A stretch of DNA of 16,792 nucleotides from an uncultured Cardiobacterium sp. (lineage in GTDB: Bacteria > Pseudomonadota > Gammaproteobacteria > Cardiobacteriales > Cardiobacteriaceae): assembly GCF_938028185.1 (NCBI RefSeq), contig NZ_CALJAH010000363.1, positions 1-16,792 of the forward strand, read 5' to 3'. The notes under the pieces are model-generated. The model made no database searches, had not been told where the DNA came from, and saw only the letters and a list, made by a program, of their open reading frames with translations. The translations under genes were made by a program, and so were the position numbers. Shown in pieces: positions 1 through 6,009 of the stretch (its first letter is position 1; every line of letters starts with the position of its first letter).

Positions 1-99
1 TCCCCCGCCTCATACTGTGTGTTGCATCGCCTCGCTGTACAGGGCTTGTGAGGATGCTATACCGCGTCCTTGTGATTTTACGCGGGCATGATTGGGACG

Positions 100-131
100 A
101 AAAAAAACCACCTTGAACAAGGTGGTTTTTT
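100..131 (-). terminator. Rho-independent terminator after tRNA-Ser
   Basis: A perfect 9-bp stem (106-114 with 119-127) closes a four-base loop. It is flanked by an A run on the left and a T run on the right, so it can work in both directions. On the minus strand it lies just past the 3' end of tRNA-Ser and would end that transcript. Confidence 0.9.
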
Positions 132-137
132 GGATGG

Positions 138-230
138 TGGCGGAGAGAGGGGGATTCGAACCCCCGATAGGGCTATAAACCCTATACTCCCTTAGCAGGG
201 GAGCGCCTTCAGCCTCTCGGCCATCTCTCC
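138..230 (-). tRNA. tRNA-Ser (anticodon GCU)
   Basis: The reverse complement folds as a class II tRNA of 93 nt. It has a 7-bp acceptor stem (GGAGAGA with TCTCTCC), discriminator G and an encoded CCA end at 138-140. The T arm contains GGTTCGAATCC. A long variable arm (ATAGGG pairing with CCCTAT) is typical of serine tRNAs. The anticodon loop reads CTGCTAA, giving GCU, which decodes AGC/AGU. It lies 52 bases beyond the csrA stop codon on the same strand. In E. coli csrA is likewise followed by a tRNA-Ser(GCU), so this is conserved gammaproteobacterial order. It has its own promoter-like sequence and a strong terminator, so it need not depend on csrA transcription. Confidence 0.97.
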
Positions 231-245
231 TTAAGGAAGTCGCGC

Positions 246-273
246 ATTATACGGATTTCCATCGTGCTGTAAA
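246..273 (-). promoter_or_regulatory. Sigma70-type promoter for tRNA-Ser
   Basis: On the minus strand TTTACA (268-273) is followed after 16 bases by a perfect TATAAT (246-251), then GCGCG. Transcription would begin near 240, about 10 bases before the mature tRNA 5' end. It sits in the gap between the csrA stop and the tRNA. Confidence 0.75.
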
Positions 274-282
274 GCGTGGGCT

Positions 283-474
283 TTACTCGTTGCCGGAGTG
301 GTTTCCGGGGTTGTCTCCCATCAGTCGCTGGTAGATTTCTTCGCGGTGGACAGCGATGTGGTCGGGCGCCTTGATGCCCAATCGCACCTGGTTTCCCTTG
401 ACCGCCAATACTGTCACTTCGATGTCGTCATCAATAATGATGGTTTCTCCTACCCTGCGGGTAAGTATCAACAT
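283..474 (-). CDS. csrA: Carbon storage regulator CsrA (RsmA)
   Basis: A 63-residue protein starting MLILTRRVGETI, the invariant N-terminus of CsrA. CsrA is a homodimeric RNA-binding protein that recognises GGA motifs in mRNA leaders, usually blocking ribosome access, and controls carbon flux, motility, biofilm and virulence. The remaining conserved blocks are visible: IEVTVLAVKGNQVRLGIKAP and the IAVHREEIYQR helix, whose VHREE holds the Arg used for RNA contact. Length matches the family (about 61-65). The start at 474 is preceded by AGGAG seven bases upstream; the frame stays open for 30 more codons, but these do not belong to the family. The upstream leader contains several further GGA motifs and the Shine-Dalgarno is itself a GGA, which fits autoregulation. 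tRNA-Ser(GCU) follows. Confidence 0.97.
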   Translation of the reverse strand: MLILTRRVGETIIIDDDIEVTVLAVKGNQVRLGIKAPDHIAVHREEIYQRLMGDNPGNHSGNE

Positions 475-1077
475 AACAATGCTCCTGGATTTTTCATAAT
501 TCTCTGTCTGCGCATGAAAATCATACATTTGTACGGCAAGCGCCCAAGATGCTGTTGTTTTCATACCAAGCGCGCCGTTTTGTAATGTGTGACCGCCTGC
601 ATTCGGCGTGGTGCGCTTGTACCTTCGAGGTTTTTCCGGTTCCTTGCCTCAGGGGGACCGGTTTCGGCTTGCGATGCCGCGGTCAGCGGCACGGGTCCTG
701 TTCTTCCTGGGGGCTTCTGTCGCAATTTCTTGTTTTTGCAACGGAAGTTTTTGACAAGCCGTTTTCCTCATTTTTTCACATTTATCCACATTTGTTTTGT
801 TGTGGTTTTGATGTGTGTCAACCTGTTTTTGAGGCGCGGCTATTGTAAGCAAAAAATTTTTTTCTTCCAAACGGATTTGGTGTTTTATCCGTATGTTATG
901 AATTTTTAATGTGGTTTCAACGGGTTATTTTGTTTCTGTTTGCGCAGGCTTGTGAAATTTATGGGCGATATTTTTTGCTTCGCGAGTGCTTTTTAGGGGT
1001 GTGAAGTTTGTAACAGGCCACTAACAGCGCCGTTTTTGTCGCTGTTCGACGCCGTTGGCCGCCTGTTTGCACCGGTT
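475..1077. other. Intergenic region, no supported gene; probable csrA leader
   Basis: About 600 bases without a convincing gene. Open frames here (for example 589-909 plus and 649-870 minus) lack a good ribosome site and resemble no family. The part from about 710 to 960 is clearly AT-rich, unlike the G+C-rich genes around it. On the minus strand it contains a plausible promoter (842-870) and several GGA motifs (reverse complements at 635-637, 641-643, 696-698, 705-707, 765-767 and 785-787). A small hairpin lies at 675-691, with six-base arms TGCCGC/GCGGCA. A 9-base match to the DnaA-box consensus, TTATCCACA, lies at 782-790. Confidence 0.6.
842..870 (-). promoter_or_regulatory. Candidate csrA promoter
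   Basis: On the minus strand TTGGAA (865-870) is followed by a 17-base spacer and TACAAT (842-847). It points toward csrA and would give a leader of about 360 nt. It is the best sigma70-like match in the gap, but it comes from inspection only, and other promoters nearer csrA cannot be excluded. Confidence 0.45.
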
Positions 1078-1302
1078 TCAGTCGTCGTCGCGGTATTCGT
1101 CGTCGTAGCCGTAGTCGTCGAGGTTGTCGCGTTCGTCGCCTTCGTCGTCGTAGTACCAGCCGTCTTCGCTGCTGCGTTCGAGGTTGTCCCAGTCTTCTTC
1201 GTAGTCTTCGGCGTTTTCTTCGTCTTCCATTTGTTGCCACTCGCGTTCGAGCTCGGCTTCGCGGTCGTAGTTTTCGTCGTCGTAGTCGTCTTCAGGGTGC
1301 AT
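1078..1302 (-). CDS. Small highly acidic protein, function unknown
   Basis: A 74-residue protein in which about half of all residues are Asp or Glu. It also has many Tyr and several Trp, and no Lys or Cys. No family is recognised. It begins MHPEDDYDDENY and ends in a run of Asp. The chosen ATG lies inside the last codons of folK, so the two genes overlap by 11 bases in different frames. That predicts translational coupling to folK at the end of a pcnB-folK operon. The same frame stays open upstream to 1500, but those codons are antisense-like proline/serine-rich filler over folK. The DNA is a near-repeat of GAC/GAA codons, which also produces a spurious Arg-rich frame. It could be an acidic nucleic-acid mimic, a metal or cation binder or a disordered tail protein; nothing visible decides. 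No terminator is obvious directly after it. Confidence 0.6.
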   Translation of the reverse strand: MHPEDDYDDENYDREAELEREWQQMEDEENAEDYEEDWDNLERSSEDGWYYDDEGDERDNLDDYGYDDEYRDDD

Positions 1303-1813
1303 GGTTGTCTCCGGGGTTGGGGGTGGGGTGCCAGTCGGGATGGGTGACGGGCTCGATGCCGGTGCTATCGCAGCGGGCGAGGTATTCGCGCACGGTGTGT
1401 TCGCCGAGCGGGAGTTCGGGGTCAAGGTCGGCCAGCGGGCGCAGGACGAAGGCGCGTTCGTGGATGCCGGGGTGTGGCAGGGTGAGGCGCGGGTGGTCAA
1501 GGTGCAGGTCGTCGTAGCGGAGCAGGTCGAGGTCGAGGGTACGCGGCGCGTTTTTGTAGGGGCGTTCGCGGCCTTGTTGGTGTTCGATGGTTTGTAGCAG
1601 GTCGAGCAGCGGCAGCGGTTCGAGGGCGGTGCGGTAGCGGACGACGGCGTTCAGGTAGTCGGGTTGGGCGGTGTCGCAGCCCCAGGGCGGGGTACGGTAG
1701 AGGCGGGAGGCGCCGGTTTCGGTGAGCTGCGCGGCGAGGGTGCGACGGGCGCGGTTAAGTTGGGCGACGGGATTTTGCTGGTTGCTGCCGTAAGCGATCC
1801 AGATGGTGTGCAT
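1292..1813 (-). CDS. folK: 2-amino-4-hydroxy-6-hydroxymethyldihydropteridine pyrophosphokinase (HPPK)
   Basis: FolK transfers pyrophosphate from ATP to 6-hydroxymethyl-7,8-dihydropterin, the step before dihydropteroate synthase in folate synthesis. The 173-residue protein shows the family landmarks in order: AYGSNQQ (7-13), PDYLNAVV (51-58), the signature APRTLDLDLL (89-98) with the two Mg-binding Asp at 94 and 96, and LPHPGIHERAFVLRPL (112-127). The length is slightly above the E. coli enzyme (159) because of a Pro/His-rich tail. The start at 1813 gives MHTIWIAYGSN; the upstream open frame to 1894 is not conserved, and no strong Shine-Dalgarno is visible. It lies 113 bases downstream of pcnB on the same strand, the same order as in E. 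coli, and overlaps the acidic small gene at its 3' end. Confidence 0.95.
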   Translation of the reverse strand: MHTIWIAYGSNQQNPVAQLNRARRTLAAQLTETGASRLYRTPPWGCDTAQPDYLNAVVRYRTALEPLPLLDLLQTIEHQQGRERPYKNAPRTLDLDLLRYDDLHLDHPRLTLPHPGIHERAFVLRPLADLDPELPLGEHTVREYLARCDSTGIEPVTHPDWHPTPNPGDNHAP

Positions 1814-1884
1814 GGTTGTTAGGGGCGATTGGTCATTCTTTTGGATACGGTCGCTACGCGGTTTGTCTGCTGTCCCCACTCTAA

Positions 1885-1903
1885 CCCTCCCCACGGGGGA
1901 GGG
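1885..1903. repeat. G+C-rich inverted repeat between pcnB and folK
   Basis: CCCTCCCC (1885-1892) and GGGGAGGG (1896-1903) form a perfect 8-bp stem with a three-base loop. No T run follows in either direction, so it is not a canonical terminator. It looks like the short G+C-rich palindromes that recur between bacterial genes, and it could modulate pcnB/folK mRNA. Confidence 0.5.
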
Positions 1904-1926
1904 GAAATGTCCTGTCCGCTGTCAGG

Positions 1927-3219
1927 TCAGGTTTTTTTGCGACGGCTGCTGCGGTTGCGGCGTTTGCGCGGGGTGGCAGCGGGTTCGTCGTCGTCGGGCT
2001 CAGGGCTGTCGGGGTCTTGTTGCAGCGCGGTCCAAAGTGCGACGAGGTCGGTGAGGTCTTCGCCCGCCCCCTGGCGCACGAGGAGGAAGTCGTAGGCGGC
2101 GCGGAAGCGCGGATGGGCGAGGACGCTGTGCATTTTGCGGATGTTGCCGCGCGCGGCCTGTTCGAGGCGGGCTTGCAGCGCCCAGATTTCGCGGATCATG
2201 CCGCGCAGGCGCACCGGGATGGAGACGCGCTCGCTGGCGGCGATGTGGACGAGGTCGATGGCTTCGTGCATGGCGCTGTGCCAGTTGTCGCGCTCTTTGA
2301 GCAGGCCGCGGTACTGGAGCTGGTACACCGGCCAGAGGATGGCGGCCAGCAGGAAGGCGATGGTGACGGGTTTGTCGGCGTGGATGCGTGCGTCGGTGTT
2401 GGCGAGTGCGATGCGCACCATGTTTTGTGCGTATTGGGCGTAGGCGGCGTTGTCGTGGTGGTAGGTTTGTTCGGCGTCGGGGAAGAGCGCGGCGAAGAGG
2501 CCGTGTTGTTGCAGGACGTCAAAGCAGGTTTCGCCGTAGCCGCTCATGAACAGTTTTTGCGTTTCGTCAAAGAGGCGGGCGGCGGGGACGGCGCGCAGGT
2601 TGTCGCGACAGTCAGCGATGGCGGCTTCGGTCGCGGCTTCGAGCGGCATCCCCAGTTTGGCGGCGAAGCGGGCAGCGCGCAGCATCCGCACCGGGTCTTC
2701 GGTGTAGCGCGCGACCGGGTCGCCGATGATGCGGATGATGCGGCGTTCGATGTCGTCCAGCGCACCGACGTAGTCGCGCAGCTGGTCGTTTTTGCTGTCG
2801 TAGTAGAGCGCGTTGATGGTGAAGTCGCGGCGGATGACGTCGTCTTCGAGGGTGCCGTAGTGGTTGTCTTCGAGGACGGAGCCGTAGCTGTCGGTGCGCG
2901 CTTCGCGTTCGGGCGGGGCGCGGAAGGTGGCGACTTCGATGATGTCGCGGCCAAAGTGGATGTGCGCGAGGCGGAAACGGCGGCCAATGAGGCGGCAGTT
3001 GCGGAAGATGCCGGCGACTTGTTCGGGACGGGCGCTTGTCGCGATGTCGAAGTCTTTGGGCTGTTTGCCGAGGAGCAGGTCGCGAATGCAGCCGCCGACG
3101 AGGTAGGCCTCATATCCGGCTTCGTCCAGTTGGCGCAGGATTTTCAGGGCGCGCGGGTCGATTTGTTGCGGATCAATCGGGTGCTCGCGAACGACGGGTG
3201 TTGTTGCGGCTAGGGTCAT
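1927..3219 (-). CDS. pcnB: Poly(A) polymerase I
   Basis: PcnB adds 3' poly(A) tails that mark RNAs for exonucleolytic decay. The 430-residue protein carries the class II nucleotidyltransferase core: VGGCIRDLLLGKQPKDFDIA (41-60) with the metal-binding DFD at 56-58. RNCRLIGRRFRLAHIHFG (73-90), RRDFTINALYY (130-140) and RYTEDPVRMLRAARFAAKLG (171-190) follow. RRFRLAHIHFG and the arrangement RRDFTINALYY...DP are those of poly(A) polymerase rather than CCA-adding enzyme. The C-terminus ends in a basic RNA-binding tail (RKRRNRSSRRKKT) after an acidic stretch, as in the family. The chosen ATG at 3219 follows AAGGAA seven bases upstream; the frame stays open to 3375 but that part is not conserved. folK follows on the same strand. 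Confidence 0.96.
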   Translation of the reverse strand: MTLAATTPVVREHPIDPQQIDPRALKILRQLDEAGYEAYLVGGCIRDLLLGKQPKDFDIATSARPEQVAGIFRNCRLIGRRFRLAHIHFGRDIIEVATFRAPPEREARTDSYGSVLEDNHYGTLEDDVIRRDFTINALYYDSKNDQLRDYVGALDDIERRIIRIIGDPVARYTEDPVRMLRAARFAAKLGMPLEAATEAAIADCRDNLRAVPAARLFDETQKLFMSGYGETCFDVLQQHGLFAALFPDAEQTYHHDNAAYAQYAQNMVRIALANTDARIHADKPVTIAFLLAAILWPVYQLQYRGLLKERDNWHSAMHEAIDLVHIAASERVSIPVRLRGMIREIWALQARLEQAARGNIRKMHSVLAHPRFRAAYDFLLVRQGAGEDLTDLVALWTALQQDPDSPEPDDDEPAATPRKRRNRSSRRKKT

Positions 3220-3369
3220 CAGGAAATTCCTTGTCAAAGCCCCGTGCGGGCGGGGCGGTAGTATTCTGCGGGAAAGGCGCTTGCTTTCCGGTCTGGGTGT
3301 GCGAGTGGAATGTGGTTGCCACGGGATGCGGAATGGCGACGGGTTCCCTGTCGCAGGCGCGTGGCGGGC

Positions 3370-3463
3370 GCGCATTGTATCGTGTTACACAATGCTAAAT
3401 CCAGCCGGGGGCGGGGACGGCAAACCTTTTGTGAAGGGCGGCGACAGCGGCGATACAATGCGC
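3370..3463. promoter_or_regulatory. Divergent promoter region with 13-bp inverted repeat
   Basis: GCGCATTGTATCG (3370-3382) and its exact reverse complement CGATACAATGCGC (3451-3463) lie 68 bases apart. Each copy holds a TACAAT that would serve as a -10 element, pointing left toward pcnB (3374-3379) and right toward the FNT channel gene (3454-3459). The -35 matches are weak (TTGTGA at 3429-3434 with a long 19-base spacer on the right). Confidence 0.45.
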
Positions 3464-3503
3464 CACTTTCCTCTCATTTTTTATAAATTTTAAGGAGCCA
3501 AAC

Positions 3504-4274
3504 ATGGCTGGCAGTGTCCTTGATCCGAAGGATATTCTTGAATACAGCGCCCACAAGGGCACGATGAAAGCGGAAAACCGCGCCGACCGCCTCGCGGTAC
3601 TCGGCTTCCTCGGTGGCGCGTTCATCTCGGTCGGCTATCTCGCCTATGTGCGCATTGTCGCCGCCATGCCGCACGAGCTGGCGGGGCTGGGCAAACTGCT
3701 CGGCGCGGCGGTATTCCCGGTCGGCCTCGTCTGCATCCTGCTTGGCGGCGGCGAACTCATTACCGGCAACATGATGGCGCTGCCGGTCGCCTGGCTGAAG
3801 CGGCACATCACCCTGCGCCAGTGGGCGCGCAACTGGGCGATTGTGACCGCGACCAACATCCTCGGCGCGTTTTTCATCGCCTGGTTTTTCGGTCACTACA
3901 TCGGCCTCACCGAAGGCGCGGCGCTGGCGGAAACCATTGAAGTGGCGCACGGCAAGGTTGATGCCAGCTTCGGCCAGGCAGTCGTCTCCGGCATCGGCTG
4001 CAACTGGCTGGTGTGCATGGGGCTGTGGCTCTGCTACGGCGCCGACACCTTCAGCGGCAAAATCCTCGGCACCTGGTTTCCGGTGATGGTGTTCGTCGCC
4101 ATCGGCTTCCAGCACGTGGTCGCCAATATGTTTGTCATCCCGGCAGCCATCTGGGGCGGTGGCGATATCACCTGGGCGCAGTTCGGCGAAAACATGATTG
4201 CCGTCTATCTCGGCAACGTGCTGGGCGGCACGGTGATGGTCGGCGGGCTGTATTACGCGGCGTATCGTGACTGA
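3504..4274 (+). CDS. Formate/nitrite transporter (FNT) family channel
   Basis: A 256-residue inner-membrane protein with six hydrophobic segments (roughly 30-52, 65-84, 108-132, 158-180, 188-215, 228-252), the FNT aquaporin-like fold. FNT signature blocks are present: GGGELITGNMM (81-91), GIGCNWLVCMGLW (163-175) and GFQHVVANMF (201-210), whose His204 corresponds to the central pore histidine of FocA/NirC. Members pass formate, nitrite or hydrosulfide as pentamers. The GELITGNMM variant alone does not tell which, and no pfl, nir or sulfite genes are adjacent, so no symbol is given. Start: AAGGAG is seven bases before the ATG. The gene stands alone, divergent from pcnB, with its own terminator. 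Confidence 0.93.
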   Translation: MAGSVLDPKDILEYSAHKGTMKAENRADRLAVLGFLGGAFISVGYLAYVRIVAAMPHELAGLGKLLGAAVFPVGLVCILLGGGELITGNMMALPVAWLKRHITLRQWARNWAIVTATNILGAFFIAWFFGHYIGLTEGAALAETIEVAHGKVDASFGQAVVSGIGCNWLVCMGLWLCYGADTFSGKILGTWFPVMVFVAIGFQHVVANMFVIPAAIWGGGDITWAQFGENMIAVYLGNVLGGTVMVGGLYYAAYRD

Positions 4275-4294
4275 TTCTGCGGGAAACGCGGGTG

Positions 4295-4324
4295 CAAAAA
4301 AGCCGGGCATTGCCCGGTTTTTTT
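4295..4324 (+). terminator. Rho-independent terminator after the FNT gene
   Basis: CCGGGC (4303-4308) pairs with GCCCGG (4312-4317) over a three-base loop, with seven A before and seven T after. It could also stop leftward transcription from pgi. Confidence 0.9.
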
Positions 4325-4372
4325 GTCGAGAGAACCGCCTGTTGGGGCGGCGGGGTAAGCCCCGGGGATGGC

Positions 4373-4407
4373 TATACATACACGATAGCGGGAATCGTGT
4401 ATGTATA
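4373..4407. repeat. Perfect 14-bp inverted repeat downstream of pgi
   Basis: TATACATACACGAT (4373-4386) and ATCGTGTATGTATA (4394-4407) are exact reverse complements around a seven-base loop. It lies 13 bases beyond the pgi stop. There is no T run after it on the minus strand, so it is more likely an mRNA 3'-end stabiliser or a protein-binding or dispersed element than a normal terminator. Confidence 0.75.
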
Positions 4408-4420
4408 TGCTTCAGGCCAC

Positions 4421-6001
4421 TCAAGACTTCAGGTAATCAATAATGGCGGTGGTGGACGGGTCATGCGTGCCGGTTTTGCCCGCAAGGCTCGCTTCTGTGC
4501 CTTTTGCCAGCACTTTGCCCAGTTCGACGCCCCACTGGTCGTAGGCATTCACGTCGTAGAGGATGGCTTGCACCGTCACTTTGTGTTCGTAGAGGGCGAT
4601 AAACGCGCCGAGGCAGGCCGGGGTGAGCGCGTCCAGAATGATGGTGGTGCTGGGGCGGTTGCCGGGGCAGGTGCGCTGGTAGCGTTCGGCTTCGGGGATG
4701 TTTTGCAGGTCGCTTTCGTCGCGGCCGCGCATCAGCGCTTCGGCCTGCGCGGTGCAGTGGCCGTGAATGATGCGTTGCGCGTCTTCGTAGCCTTTGGGCG
4801 GGGTTTTCACGGTGACGAAGTCTATCGGGATGTGGCGCTGTCCCTGGTGGATGAGCTGGAAGAAGGCGTGTTGCGCCTCGGTTCCCGTGCCGCCCCAGAC
4901 GATGATGCCGCTCGGCTTGGTCAGCGGTTCGCCTGCGCGGTTGGCGCGTTTGCCGAGGCTTTCCATGTCGAGCTGTTGCAGGTATTGCGGGAACGGCTCC
5001 ATCGGGTTGCAGTAGGTGATGACGGCGCGGTTGTTCCAGTTGAAGTAGTGGTTGTACCACGCTTCCAGCGTCGCCAGCCACACAGGCATATTCGCCATCA
5101 GCGGCGCGGTCTGGAAGTGTTGGTCCATTTCGTGCGCACCGGCGAGCAGTTCGGCGTAAGCGTCGTAGCCGTTTTGCAGGATGAAGGGCAGGCTGATGGC
5201 CGACCACAGCGAGAAGCGGCCGCCGACCCAGTCCCAGAACGGTAGCACGCGCTCGGCAGCGATGCCAAAGGCGGCGGCTTTATCGACGTTGGCGGAGAGC
5301 GCAATCATTTGCCCGTCGGCCTTTTCGCCACCGGCGGCGCGCAGCCATTCGCGCATATAGCCCGCATTCGTCAGGGTTTCTTCGGTGCCGAAACTCTTGG
5401 AGGCGACAATCAGCAGCGTGGTTGCCGGGTTGAGGCGGCGTTTGAGTTCGCTGATTTTCACCGGGTCGGGGGTGGCGAGGAAATGCACGCGGATGCGGTC
5501 GTCGGCGAGGTGTTTGAAGGCGGTGCAGAGCAGGCGCGGGCCGAGTTCGGAGCCGCCGATGCCGATGTGGATGACGTCGGTAATGGCCTGGCCGTCAAAG
5601 CCTTTCCATTCGCCGCCGCGCACGCGCTCGCTGATGACTTTCATCCGTTCGCGCACGGCGCGGATGTGCGGGCTGACGTCTTCGCCATTGACGACGAAGG
5701 GCTGATCCGCTGGCGCGCGCAGGCGGTGGTGCAGCGCCGGGCGGTGTTCGCCGGTGTTCACATTGTCGCCACGGGTGATGGCGGCGATGCCTTCAGCGAC
5801 GCCCGCTTCATCCACCCATTGTTGCCACAGCGCCTTGGTTTGCGCGTTGATGTGGTTTTTCGAGAGGTCGAGATAAATGCCCGCCTGTTTCAGCGTCCAG
5901 TCGGCGACGCGGTTCGGCTCGGCGGCGAACCATTCGGTCATCCGTTTGCCGAGGACGGTTTCTTTGTGCGACTTCAGTTTGTCGTGGAGATTGCTCATCA
6001 T
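4421..6001 (-). CDS. pgi: Glucose-6-phosphate isomerase
   Basis: Pgi interconverts glucose-6-phosphate and fructose-6-phosphate in the cytoplasm. The 526-residue protein shows IGIGGSELGP (146-155), the phosphate-binding SKSFGTEET (201-209) and the signature DWVGGRFSLWSAISLP (257-272). DMESLGK follows with catalytic Glu347, then QHAFFQLIHQG with His378, and the C-terminal QWGVELGK with Lys496. Length is close to the usual 545-550. The start is ATGATG at 6001/5998. The Shine-Dalgarno GAGGA overlaps the TGA stop of pgm, eight bases upstream, so translation is probably coupled to pgm. The second ATG (5998) has slightly better spacing and may be the real start. The pair forms a glucose-1-P to fructose-6-P module. 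Confidence 0.97.
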   Translation of the reverse strand: MMSNLHDKLKSHKETVLGKRMTEWFAAEPNRVADWTLKQAGIYLDLSKNHINAQTKALWQQWVDEAGVAEGIAAITRGDNVNTGEHRPALHHRLRAPADQPFVVNGEDVSPHIRAVRERMKVISERVRGGEWKGFDGQAITDVIHIGIGGSELGPRLLCTAFKHLADDRIRVHFLATPDPVKISELKRRLNPATTLLIVASKSFGTEETLTNAGYMREWLRAAGGEKADGQMIALSANVDKAAAFGIAAERVLPFWDWVGGRFSLWSAISLPFILQNGYDAYAELLAGAHEMDQHFQTAPLMANMPVWLATLEAWYNHYFNWNNRAVITYCNPMEPFPQYLQQLDMESLGKRANRAGEPLTKPSGIIVWGGTGTEAQHAFFQLIHQGQRHIPIDFVTVKTPPKGYEDAQRIIHGHCTAQAEALMRGRDESDLQNIPEAERYQRTCPGNRPSTTIILDALTPACLGAFIALYEHKVTVQAILYDVNAYDQWGVELGKVLAKGTEASLAGKTGTHDPSTTAIIDYLKS

Positions 6002-6009
6002 GGGATTCC

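Noticed and set aside
475..564. 30-codon N-terminal extension of csrA
   Set aside because: The CsrA family begins at MLILTRR, and AGGAG is correctly placed for that ATG.
589..909. 106-residue plus-strand frame in the csrA upstream gap
   Set aside because: T-rich DNA gives a Phe/Cys/Val-rich peptide with no ribosome site. The opposite strand offers a better explanation as the csrA leader.
700..960. Replication origin suggested by AT-rich DNA with a DnaA box
   Set aside because: Only one perfect box is present, with no array, and no dnaA, dnaN, gidA/mnmG or parAB nearby.
959..1240. 93-residue Arg-rich open frame on the minus strand
   Set aside because: It is the out-of-frame reading of the GAC/GAA-repeat DNA of the acidic gene; the Arg runs are a by-product of that repeat and no start signal supports it.
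1078..1290. Short tandem trinucleotide repeat as a phase-variation tract
   Set aside because: The units are codon-sized, so length change would not shift the frame, and the repeat is too irregular for strong slippage.
2017..3213. 398-residue plus-strand open frame
   Set aside because: It lies fully antisense to pcnB, whose family motifs are unmistakable. Long antisense frames are expected in G+C-rich genes.
4292..5245. 317-residue plus-strand open frame
   Set aside because: It begins in the FNT-gene terminator and runs antisense through pgi; it is a shadow frame.
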